Source: UBA3907 sp033810155 (GTDB lineage: Bacteria > Bacillota > Sulfobacillia > Fermentithermobacillales > Fermentithermobacillaceae). From it: 22,967 bases of DNA. The stretch spans positions 1-22,967 of the forward strand of contig JAPXKJ010000022.1 in the NCBI GenBank assembly GCA_033810155.1. The letters run 5' to 3'. Below are positions 6,258 to 13,237 of this stretch, in pieces (the stretch's first letter is position 1; each line of letters begins with the position of its first letter). The notes under the pieces were generated by a model. It was not told the DNA's origin. It was given only the letters and a program-made list of their open reading frames with translations, and did not search any database. Both the position numbers and the translations under genes were made by a program.

Positions 6258-7715
6258 ACTCGGTACCTCCTTTAGTTTCTTCGCGAAAAAGTCAGTTTCT
6301 GCAGGTTCAAAATATTTCACTCCTACCAGTTCATCCGGCAAGTATTGTTGTTCCACATAGTGACCGGGATAGTCATGAGGGTACAGATATCCGTTCCCAT
6401 GGCCCAATGCTTCAGCCCCATAGTAGCCGGTTCCACGGAGAGGCAACGGCACTGCATATGGAGGTTTATCGCGCACATCCGCCAAAGCCCTTTCTATCGC
6501 GAGATACGCAGAATTCGACTTGGGGGCAAGGCACACATACACTGTAGCTTCTGCTAGGGGAATCCTCACCTCAGGCATACCGAGATGTTCAGATGCACGA
6601 AACGCAGATTCCGCGATAATAAGGGCCATAGGATCGGCCAGACCCACATCCTCGGCAGCACATATAACCAAACGTCGGGCCACATACCTAGGGTCTTCAC
6701 CTGCTTCTAACATCCTAGCCAGCCAGTAGACAGCAGCATCGGGATCGCTTCCTCTCATGCTTTTTATGTATGCCGAGATTATGTCATAATGCTGGTCTCC
6801 TGTCTTATCGTAGATAAGCGTAGGACTCTGAGTTACATCCAGAGTTCTTCTAAGCGTCAAGACTCTCTTTCCGCCGGAAGTTTCGCTGATGTTCCATACC
6901 GCTTCCAAAACATTGAGGGCAACCCTGGCATCACCTTTGCAATAGCGAACGATGTGATCTATGACTCCACTTTCAATCTTCAGATAGTCAGTCTGGATTC
7001 CTTCTTTAGTAATCTCCAGCTCGGTCTCAACCCCGGCTTCCAGTGAAGAATCGCCTGCGAGAAGTCCTCGATTCCGATCTGTTATCGCCCTTACAAGCAG
7101 AGTCTCTATATGAGATGGCAGTAAAGGTTCGAACCTGAAAACACGCATCCTGGATAGAAGCGGTGAATTCACAGAAAAGTAGGGATTTTCGGTAGTAGCA
7201 CCTATGAGTATGATGGTCCCATTCTCTACATGAGGTAAGAGGGCATCCTGCTGGGCTTTGGTGAAACGGTGTATTTCATCCAAAAACAAAATGGTCCTTC
7301 TGCCCATCTTTCGAGATTCTTTGGCAAAAGCTACTACGTCGCGTACTTCTCGGACCCCCGAAGTCACCGCAGATAGTTCTTTGAAATATGACCGGGTTTG
7401 TAAAGCGATCAATCTCGCCAGAGCGGTCTTTCCAGTGCCCGGGGGTCCCCAGAACAGCATAGATGAAATCCTGTCTTCTTCAATCATCCTGCGGAGCGGC
7501 TTTCCGAAACCCATCAGTTCCTCCTGTCCAAGAAACTCATCAAAACTTCTGGGCGTCATCCTAAGAGCCAAAGGAGCTCCTTCGGGGACAAAACCGAACT
7601 CATCCATAGGTCTGACTTCGCTATCCACATCTTTTCCCGATTGCGAGGCCACACCCAGGTCTTTCCTTATCTCCTTTTTGGAGTCCTCATCGCCCCACAG
7701 GCCTTTTTGCTTCAT
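5412..7715 (-). CDS. RarA/MgsA-type AAA+ ATPase joined in frame to 3-hydroxybutyryl-CoA dehydrogenase
   Basis: One open frame of 767 residues. Residues 1-486 are a replication-recombination protein A (RarA/MgsA) homologue that acts at stalled forks. It has Walker A GPPGTGKT (90-97), Walker B LFLDEIHR (143-150), sensor 1 GATTENPYFSVN (172-183) and LLSRMRVF (186-193). The C-terminal tetramerisation part includes YLYPHDYP and QQYLPDEL. Residues 487-767 are a complete Hbd, described separately. No linker is seen. The junction reads FFAKKLKEVPSMGKKMG and keeps a perfect ribosome binding site for hbd. A T5 run at 6286-6290 decides the fusion: with four T, the rarA frame would end at TAA (6272-6274), overlapping that site. 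The two activities are unrelated, so I suspect two genes with a lost stop. The ATG at 7715 overlaps the ltaE stop as ATGA, which suggests coupled translation. Confidence 0.85.
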   Translation of the reverse strand: MKQKGLWGDEDSKKEIRKDLGVASQSGKDVDSEVRPMDEFGFVPEGAPLALRMTPRSFDEFLGQEELMGFGKPLRRMIEEDRISSMLFWGPPGTGKTALARLIALQTRSYFKELSAVTSGVREVRDVVAFAKESRKMGRRTILFLDEIHRFTKAQQDALLPHVENGTIILIGATTENPYFSVNSPLLSRMRVFRFEPLLPSHIETLLVRAITDRNRGLLAGDSSLEAGVETELEITKEGIQTDYLKIESGVIDHIVRYCKGDARVALNVLEAVWNISETSGGKRVLTLRRTLDVTQSPTLIYDKTGDQHYDIISAYIKSMRGSDPDAAVYWLARMLEAGEDPRYVARRLVICAAEDVGLADPMALIIAESAFRASEHLGMPEVRIPLAEATVYVCLAPKSNSAYLAIERALADVRDKPPYAVPLPLRGTGYYGAEALGHGNGYLYPHDYPGHYVEQQYLPDELVGVKYFEPAETDFFAKKLKEVPSMGKKMGVIGAGTMGCGIAETALVAGYKVVLIDATEDLARKGYERIGKSLSKGVDKGRITPEAKEDMISRLSCSADYKELSGADVVIEAITEKMDAKKEVFKKISHVVSKDALIGSNTSSLSITEMSKACEEPGRFLGIHFFNPVPVMKLVEIVKGENTTVEAVDKAKALCDELGKTPVIVRESPGFIVNRLLCPMLNEAAYLLMEGIASKEDIDTAMKLGANHPIGPLALADLIGIDVLYAIMETLATELDEHKYKPCPLLKEMIDKGQLGRKTGQGFYKY
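6266..6273 (-). promoter_or_regulatory. ribosome binding site of hbd inside the rarA-hbd frame
   Basis: AAAGGAGG on the minus strand lies eight bases before the hbd ATG. In the frame that ends at 6272-6274, TAA overlaps this site (TAAAGGAGG). That is the arrangement expected of two adjacent, translationally coupled genes. Confidence 0.85.
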
Positions 7716-8752
7716 TTCTTTATAGCAGCCCTTATCCTCGATACTGCCTCATCTATGTCTTGAGAGTTGACATCATGATGGGTCACCATCCTTACCGTAT
7801 ACGGCAAAGATGCGTTAGCCAGTACTCCTATTGACTTCAAAAAAGAAGAGAATTCAAATTCATCCATACCTGTACCCTTGGTCCCTACTGCTACCATATT
7901 GCTCTGCACGCTAGCCATGTCGATGTAAAGACCTGGTATTTCGGAAAGTCCTACAGCGAGCCGCTTGGCGTTTTCATGGTCCTCTCCTAGACGATGGACC
8001 ATCTTCTCTAGAGCAATTATTCCGGCAGCAGCCAAGATGCCCGCTTGACGCATACCTCCGCCGAGTAGCTTCCTAGTCTTTCTAACTCGATCGATGAAAT
8101 CCTTGGGCCCTGCTACCAAAGAACCCACAGGAGCGCATAGTCCCTTAGACAAGCAGAATTGCACCGAGTCTGCATATTGAGTAATCTCTTTTACATCTAC
8201 ACCTAAGGTTGTAGCGGCATTGAAAACCCGTGCTCCGTCAAGATGAACCGAGATACCCTGACTCTTTGCCAACTCGTAAATAGCCTTCATGTTTTCTAGA
8301 GGCACCACACACCCCCCAGACCTGTTGTGAGTATTCTCTAGGCAGATCAAGGTGGTCTTCGGGAAATGAATATTAGGCACCCTTATGGCTGCTTTTACAT
8401 CGTCAGGATCCATGGCTCCATACCGCCCTGTAACGGGCTTCACCTGCGCTTGAGAAAGAACTGCAGGCCCGGCTACCTCATACATATAGATATGAGCGGA
8501 AGACTCCAAAATGATCTCGTCTCCCCTATGCGTCCAAGCCATAATCGAAGTCTGATTCCCCATCGTTCCTGTAGGTACGAATACTGCTGCCTCTTTTCCT
8601 ACCATATGAGCCCCAAGCGCCTCAAGGCGGTTCACAGTAGGATCTTCACCATATACATCGTCTCCTACCTCGGCATTGGCCATCGCCTCTCTCATCTCCG
8701 GGGTTGGTTTTGTTACCGTGTCCGACCGCAAATCTATGATCTTTTCTGCCAA
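7712..8752 (-). CDS. ltaE: low-specificity L-threonine aldolase
   Basis: This PLP enzyme splits L-threonine and L-allo-threonine into glycine and acetaldehyde. The 346-residue protein begins with the family hallmark IDLRSDTVTKPT. It has EDPTVNRLE, the PLP-stacking histidine in ESSAHIYMYE (H86), LENTHNRSGG, the aspartate in VHLDGARVFNA, and the Schiff-base lysine in FCLSKGLCAPVGS (K203). The start is TTG at 8752. A stop codon lies directly upstream and the next Met (residue 20) would remove the LRSDTVT motif, so TTG is forced. GGGGGGA stands at a proper distance before it. The gene lies 96 bases after the thioredoxin gene and its stop overlaps the rarA start by four bases. Confidence 0.95.
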   Translation of the reverse strand: MAEKIIDLRSDTVTKPTPEMREAMANAEVGDDVYGEDPTVNRLEALGAHMVGKEAAVFVPTGTMGNQTSIMAWTHRGDEIILESSAHIYMYEVAGPAVLSQAQVKPVTGRYGAMDPDDVKAAIRVPNIHFPKTTLICLENTHNRSGGCVVPLENMKAIYELAKSQGISVHLDGARVFNAATTLGVDVKEITQYADSVQFCLSKGLCAPVGSLVAGPKDFIDRVRKTRKLLGGGMRQAGILAAAGIIALEKMVHRLGEDHENAKRLAVGLSEIPGLYIDMASVQSNMVAVGTKGTGMDEFEFSSFLKSIGVLANASLPYTVRMVTHHDVNSQDIDEAVSRIRAAIKK

Positions 8753-8848
8753 TTAAGGTCCCCCCAACGAAATGTGTAGATTTTCCATACCACTTGTATG
8801 TCGCCCAAGTCACCTGTACGCAAAAACTCACCTTTTTTGTAAATGCTC

Positions 8849-9235
8849 CTATTCTTCCTCTTCCTCTTCTAAAAGGCCTCCTATATCGGCTAATCTATCT
8901 ACCCACTTTAGGAAGTCATCTTTTGTCCTGCCCGTAAACCTTTCAACAGGGTTGTTCCCTACGAATCCGATAACCGTAGGCAAACTCATAATTCCAAACT
9001 TTCGTGCAAGTTCCTGCTCCTCATCAACATTTACTTTAAGACAGTTGATCTTTCCATCGTAGGCATCGCCAATCTCCATGAAAGCTTCCTTCATCATCTC
9101 AGAAAGCCTGATGCAAGGCGTACACCATGGAGCCCAGAAATCTACTATGGAAACCCTGGCCGACGATAACTGCTTCTCAAAAGTCTTGGCTGTCGCATCC
9201 TCCATTTCGATGTGGTTTCTTACGCTTTCACTCAT
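8849..9235 (-). CDS. thioredoxin-like protein with WCTPC active site and acidic tail
   Basis: The 128-residue protein has a thioredoxin domain with FWAPWCTPCIRL (active site WCTPC instead of the usual WCGPC) and the cis-proline MSLPTVIGF. An N-terminal extension of about 20 residues precedes the domain, and the C-terminus ends in a run of glutamates (LLEEEEEE). It is cytosolic, with no signal peptide. It probably reduces protein disulfides, and the changed residue between the cysteines may alter its redox potential or partner choice. The start at 9235 has GGGGGAAGG upstream and lies within the end of coaE (8-base overlap), so the two are co-translated. Confidence 0.9.
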   Translation of the reverse strand: MSESVRNHIEMEDATAKTFEKQLSSARVSIVDFWAPWCTPCIRLSEMMKEAFMEIGDAYDGKINCLKVNVDEEQELARKFGIMSLPTVIGFVGNNPVERFTGRTKDDFLKWVDRLADIGGLLEEEEEE

Positions 9236-9926
9236 CGAACCTTCCCCCTGACCAATTCTTCACGCGTTCTGACTTCTGTATTGTCTGCATTACACCTTCG
9301 AAAAGTTCGTCAACTTGCCGCTTTGTTTCTTCGATAGTGCCTGTGTTATCTAATACCCTGTTGGCGCGCCTAACCTTTTCCTCAAGAGGCATCTGAGCTT
9401 TCACTCTCCTTATTGCTTCGTCAAAGTTATATCCGTCTCTTTCCATCAGCCTCTTCACCTGAGTATCCTCGTCTACCGCTACAACCCAGACCTCATCGCA
9501 TAGGTCGTCCATGCCCGATTCAAACAGCAAGGGGACATCCAAAACAACGCACGGGCTACGCTCAATTTTTACCAACATCTGCCTGATATTTTCTATGACC
9601 AACGGATGGACTATGGCGTTGAGCTCTGAAAGAGCTTCTTTGTCGCTAAACACGATCTCTCCAAGTTTCTTGCGGTTGAGATTTCCTTCGGGTGTAAGAA
9701 GATCTTCTCCGAATTCCTCGATGATCTTTTTGAATCCGGCTGAACCCGGCGAAGTTACCTCGTGGGCTACTTCATCTGCATCTATGACACACACTCCTAG
9801 GCCTTTAAGGTAATCAGACACGGTGGTCTTGCCGCTGGCTATGCCGCCGGTAAGCCCGATTACATATAGCCCGGAGGGTCGATCCGGACCTGTAGGTACA
9901 CTTTGGCAACCTGAACTAGACCTCAT
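9228..9926 (-). CDS. coaE: dephospho-CoA kinase
   Basis: This enzyme phosphorylates the 3'-hydroxyl of dephospho-CoA, the last step of coenzyme A synthesis. The P-loop GLTGGIASGKTT begins around residue 25, followed by IDADEVAHEV, LNAIVHPLV, the lid-region LDVPLLFESG, and the C-terminal RRANRVLDNTGTIEE. I chose ATG at 9926 because GGGGAG lies at correct spacing. An in-frame ATG at 9947 would add seven residues without a clear ribosome binding site. Either way there is an N-terminal extension of about 20 residues before the conserved core. The gene overlaps the end of polA by 11 bases, the polA-coaE order seen in many Gram-positive genomes. Confidence 0.95.
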   Translation of the reverse strand: MRSSSGCQSVPTGPDRPSGLYVIGLTGGIASGKTTVSDYLKGLGVCVIDADEVAHEVTSPGSAGFKKIIEEFGEDLLTPEGNLNRKKLGEIVFSDKEALSELNAIVHPLVIENIRQMLVKIERSPCVVLDVPLLFESGMDDLCDEVWVVAVDEDTQVKRLMERDGYNFDEAIRRVKAQMPLEEKVRRANRVLDNTGTIEETKRQVDELFEGVMQTIQKSERVKNWSGGRFDE

Positions 9927-12717
9927 CCCAACTTCTCCCCACATCAATCTGAACTGTTAAAGGCACTTTAAGTTCAATTGCCCCTTCCATTTCCTTCTCT
10001 ACGATCTTTCTCACGATTTTCTCTTCAGAAGGTAGGATCTCGAAGATGAGCTCGTCATGGACCTGAAGCACCATCTTGGAACTGAGACCTTCTTCATCGA
10101 AACGCTTATGAATTCGAACCATTGCCAACTTTATTATATCCGCCGCGCTGCCTTGAATTGGAGTATTTATTGCAGTTCTCTCTGCAGCCCTTCTGACTAT
10201 GTTGTTTCTAGAATTGATCTCCGGTATTGGCCTTCGCCTGCCAAGGATTGTGGTAACATACCCCGTCCTTCTGGCTTCGCTTATGGCTCTTTCCATATAC
10301 TCCTTGACTCTAGGGTATCTCTGAAAGTAAGTATCTATAAACTGGCGGGCTTCTTCTCTTGATACTCCTGCGTTGCGCGCTAGACCAAAGTCTGATATAC
10401 CGTATATTATTCCAAAGTTGACTGCTTTCGCTTTGCTTCTTAATTCGGGCGTAACTTCCTCAAGAGGGCAGCCGAATATTTCTGCGGCAGTTCTCCTGTG
10501 GATGTCCTCATTGTTTCTAAATGCCAAGATAAGCGAAGGGTCTTGTGACATATGTGCCATGATTCTAAGCTCAATTTGCGAATAGTCAGACGCCAGAAAT
10601 AGGTTCCCTGGCGCAGGAACAAATATGCTTCTTATTGACTTACCATCTTCATCTTTCACAGGGATGTTCTGAAGATTTGGTTCTGAACTTGATAGCCTCC
10701 CGGTAGCCGTCACAGCCTGATGGAATGTAGAGTGTATTCTGCCTGTGTTCGGGTTTATTACAGTTTCTAGTACATCTAAATAGGTAGACTTGAGTTTGGA
10801 GTAGTGTCTGTATTCTAGTATCTTTGCAGGCAAGGGGTGAATCGCGCTCAGAGTCTCTAGTACTTCTGCGTCGGTCGAGTATCCTGTTTTTGTCTTCTTC
10901 ACCGGAGGCAGATTCAGTTTTTCGAACAGTACATGGCTGACCTGCTTTGGTGAATCCAAATTGAACTCTTCTCCCGCCATTTCATATGCTTGGCTTTGGA
11001 TTTCGTCCAGTTTCATGGCAAATTCTGAGCGAATGGCCTTACCTTTCTCCAGGTCTACCCCAAGTCCCGTGGCCTCCATATCAGCCAATACATTAATAAG
11101 AGGAAACTCCACATCCAGGGCTAAGTTTAGAAGCGAGTTCTCTTCTAGCTCCTTTCGCATGTGGGGGACCAGACAAGTTGCAAAAAAGGCACCTTTGGCC
11201 AGATGCTCCCTATTTGCATCGTGAGCCTCTCGACTATCCCTGGTGGCTTTGGAGAAATCGTCAAAGGAGTTCGGGAGATCTTTTCCAAGATAGTTTTTCG
11301 TCAGATCGTCGAGTCTGTACGTAGTCCTCGTTGGATCGAGCAAATAAGCTGCTACCATTGCGTCAAATTCGAGCCCCTTCACGTCAAGCCCTCTACGAAT
11401 CGATATGGTGATCGGCCATTTCTGGTTGAAACCTACTTTTCTAACGTTAGGATCCTCTAATATGGGACCCATATATTTCCACATCAAATCTTGATAGTTG
11501 GGATCTACCAGGTCAAGCGGTCTTCCCATGGGCGTCCCGTTTTTGGAACCCAGGAGGTGCGCTCCGAAATCTACAAGATATGGTTTATCACCATCTGAAA
11601 CGCCTAGAATTTCTGGCCATGAAAAACTGGCCAAACTAGAAGTTTCTGTACCATAGGGTCCTGCATACAGAGAAATCTGTCTAGTTTGGGCAATGCGCTT
11701 TGCGAGTTTTTCCAGCTTCTCTTCCTCATCTACCAGGTAAAACCCAACCGGCACGTCGTTTGGTTCTTCTTCCTCATGCAGCATACCTGGAACATCTCCG
11801 AAACTAGCCCTTTGGGAATCAGTATCTGGTCCCTGCGGGTCTTTACGCTCGTAGTCCGCAAGCCTTTTTAGCAAACTGCGGAACTCCATATTCTCGAAAT
11901 ACTGTCTTACCCTTGCTGCATCGAGGCCTTCCCATTTGGCCTGATCTGGCTCGACCTTGCAGGGGGCATTGCACACGATGGTAGCTAGTTTCTTTGACAG
12001 GAATGCGGCATCCTTGTGTTCTCTCAAGAGAGTTTGCACTCGCTCAGGGGTGACTTTGTCTATGTTCGCGTATATGTTCTCCAATGTGCCGTATTCCTGT
12101 AACAGTTTTGCTGCCGTTTTCGGACCAATTCCTTTCACACCTGGGATGTTGTCGGATGGATCCCCAGCTAGCCCTTTGAAATCAGGAACTTGCTCAGGGG
12201 AAACCCCCATGTCTTTTATTACGGCATCTCTATCGTATTCTTTGGTTTCAGAAATCCCTCGCACAAAGATCACTACTTCCCGGTTGTCCCCAACCAGCTG
12301 CAGACAATCCTTATCGCCTGAAAGGATGGTCACAGGAAATCCGTTTTTACTGTAAGTGCAGGCCAAGGTACCTATTATGTCATCGGCTTCGTAGCCTGGT
12401 AATTCAATGATGGGTATGTCAAGAACGGATAACGCTTCTTTAAGCAAAGGTATCTGTTCTATGAACTCCTCTGGACTCGGCTTTCTTGTTCCTTTGTACT
12501 CTTCGAATTCTTCGTGCCTAAAAGTTGGCGAAGGGTGGTCGAAAGCGCACAGTATATAACCGGGTTTGGTTTCGTCAATGAGTTTTAAGAGCATGGTAAG
12601 AAATCCGTACACCGCGCCTGTAGGGACTCCGTTTACTGTCGAAAGTGGAGGAAGCGCGTAGAAAGCGCGATTTGCGAGGGAGTTGGCATCTACAAGTAAT
12701 ACCTTTTGGTCCGCCAT
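9916..12717 (-). CDS. polA: DNA polymerase I, without proofreading residues
   Basis: The 933-residue enzyme for Okazaki-fragment maturation and repair has three parts. The N-terminal 5'-3' flap exonuclease begins KVLLVDANSLANRAFYAL and includes GYEADDIIGTLA, SGDKDCLQL and GIGPKTAAKLL. The middle is a 3'-5' exonuclease-like domain. The C-terminal polymerase has motif A (LASDYSQIELRIMAH), motif B (KAKAVNFGIIYG) and motif C (VHDELIFEI). The middle domain lacks the FDTET-type metal ligands (the region reads ISLYAGPYGTE), so proofreading is probably absent, as in Taq and Bacillus enzymes. I chose ATG at 12717, preceded by AAGGGG. The longer form from 12789 adds 24 residues with no homology I can recognise. 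It heads the minus-strand run polA-coaE-trx-ltaE-rarA-hbd. Confidence 0.96.
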   Translation of the reverse strand: MADQKVLLVDANSLANRAFYALPPLSTVNGVPTGAVYGFLTMLLKLIDETKPGYILCAFDHPSPTFRHEEFEEYKGTRKPSPEEFIEQIPLLKEALSVLDIPIIELPGYEADDIIGTLACTYSKNGFPVTILSGDKDCLQLVGDNREVVIFVRGISETKEYDRDAVIKDMGVSPEQVPDFKGLAGDPSDNIPGVKGIGPKTAAKLLQEYGTLENIYANIDKVTPERVQTLLREHKDAAFLSKKLATIVCNAPCKVEPDQAKWEGLDAARVRQYFENMEFRSLLKRLADYERKDPQGPDTDSQRASFGDVPGMLHEEEEPNDVPVGFYLVDEEEKLEKLAKRIAQTRQISLYAGPYGTETSSLASFSWPEILGVSDGDKPYLVDFGAHLLGSKNGTPMGRPLDLVDPNYQDLMWKYMGPILEDPNVRKVGFNQKWPITISIRRGLDVKGLEFDAMVAAYLLDPTRTTYRLDDLTKNYLGKDLPNSFDDFSKATRDSREAHDANREHLAKGAFFATCLVPHMRKELEENSLLNLALDVEFPLINVLADMEATGLGVDLEKGKAIRSEFAMKLDEIQSQAYEMAGEEFNLDSPKQVSHVLFEKLNLPPVKKTKTGYSTDAEVLETLSAIHPLPAKILEYRHYSKLKSTYLDVLETVINPNTGRIHSTFHQAVTATGRLSSSEPNLQNIPVKDEDGKSIRSIFVPAPGNLFLASDYSQIELRIMAHMSQDPSLILAFRNNEDIHRRTAAEIFGCPLEEVTPELRSKAKAVNFGIIYGISDFGLARNAGVSREEARQFIDTYFQRYPRVKEYMERAISEARRTGYVTTILGRRRPIPEINSRNNIVRRAAERTAINTPIQGSAADIIKLAMVRIHKRFDEEGLSSKMVLQVHDELIFEILPSEEKIVRKIVEKEMEGAIELKVPLTVQIDVGRSWDEV

Positions 12718-13062
12718 TTTGAGTCGCCCCTTTTTAATAGAGATCATGGTTGATAGGCCATTTGATCGCCCAGCTGATCGCTCAAGCAATATTCTTCGCG
12801 TTGATTTGAAAGCAGCCGGGCCTGATACGTTGGCACATATTTGGGTATTTAGATCGGCCGGTCAAGTTAAGGCTCTCAAATACTTATGGAACCTATGGCT
12901 TCTTATGACCTTCTCATGACCTTTGGGTCTCTATTTCTTTGTTCTATATCAGTATATTGTTCCCGAGGCACGTTCGCAATTTAACTCAGGTAATATCCAA
13001 AGTAAAAGGAGGATTTTCTTCTCTCCAGATAGTATAATATCTTTAAGAAAGGAGGTGGTGCC
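12718..13062. other. non-coding spacer between polA and the 19-codon unit
   Basis: I see no protein gene here. On the polA side are two copies of GCGATCA and an 11-bp tandem repeat, CTTATGACCTT / CTCATGACCTT (12902-12923), which could be operator-like. No convincing polA promoter pair was found. At the plus end lie AAAAGGAGG (13004-13012) without a start codon after it, then the -10 box and ribosome binding site of the short ORF. Confidence 0.6.
13033..13038 (+). promoter_or_regulatory. -10 box TATAAT
   Basis: This is a perfect TATAAT 30 bases before the GTG of the 19-codon ORF. No good -35 box is seen 16-18 bases upstream (AGGATT region). The leader would be only about 18 bases and consist almost wholly of the ribosome binding site. 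Confidence 0.5.
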
Positions 13063-13122
13063 GTGTCTGACGAACCAGTGCTGCTCGGCGCCTCCAATCC
13101 CAGCGGGAGGACCGCCGGGTAG
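13063..13122 (+). CDS. 19-residue micro-ORF of unknown function
   Basis: GTG at 13063 opens a 19-residue ORF, MSDEPVLLGASNPSGRTAG, ending in TAG. The ribosome binding site AAAGGAGGTGG, ending five to eight bases before the GTG, is as strong as any in the window. A TATAAT lies just upstream and a GC-rich hairpin follows 9 bases after the stop. That complete promoter-SD-ORF-terminator layout suggests a real unit. The same transcript (CCTCC / GGAGG and GGCGCC / GGTGGTGCC complements) could instead be a structured small RNA of about 110 bases. I do not recognise the peptide. It has no membrane segment and no cysteines. Confidence 0.45.
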   Translation: MSDEPVLLGASNPSGRTAG

Positions 13123-13131
13123 CGCCAACTC

Positions 13132-13153
13132 CCCCGGGGATTTTTCCCCGGGG
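13132..13153 (+). terminator. GC hairpin, terminator that seems to have lost its T-tail
   Basis: CCCCGGGGA (13132-13140) and TCCCCGGGG (13145-13153) make a 9-bp stem with a TTTT loop. The next bases are TGTCATAGGGACA, part of the insertion end. At the other end of the insertion the same CCCCGGGG is followed by TTTTATTT (22706-22713), the T-tail expected of this terminator. So the insertion probably cut the hairpin from its tail. Confidence 0.6.
13141..13153 (+). repeat. left 13-bp direct repeat flanking the insertion
   Basis: TTTTTCCCCGGGG here recurs in the same orientation at 22693-22705, just outside the right inverted repeat. It may be a target-site duplication or a recombination footprint. 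Its last two G also belong to the inverted repeat at 13152-13166. Confidence 0.55.
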
Positions 13154-13166
13154 TGTCATAGGGACA
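13152..13166 (+). repeat. left 15-bp inverted repeat of the insertion
   Basis: GGTGTCATAGGGACA is the exact reverse complement of TGTCCCTATGACACC at 22672-22686. It marks the left edge of the foreign block. Confidence 0.8.
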
Positions 13167-13200
13167 TTTTCTAACCGTGGTGAAGTTGGACGGTATGTAT

Positions 13201-13229
13201 CGGCAGGCAGAGATATTCGCTGTCTGCCG
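13201..13229. terminator. 10-bp hairpin after the recombinase remnant
   Basis: CGGCAGGCAG (13201-13210) pairs with CTGTCTGCCG (13220-13229) with one G-U pair and a 9-base loop. It lies just beyond the recombinase stop at 13238. There is no T-run on the minus strand, so terminator function is only possible. Confidence 0.4.
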
Positions 13230-13237
13230 TTTACCGT

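Noticed and set aside
7258..7725. 155-residue plus-strand frame, and 8366-8779 (137 residues)
   Set aside because: They are antisense to rarA and ltaE, which are clearly real. The translations are Ser/Arg-rich with no family features.
12923..13174. 83-residue plus-strand frame covering the 19-codon unit
   Set aside because: It has no ribosome binding site, and it reads through the TATAAT, the strong SD and the terminator hairpin in a different frame. The small unit explains those signals better.
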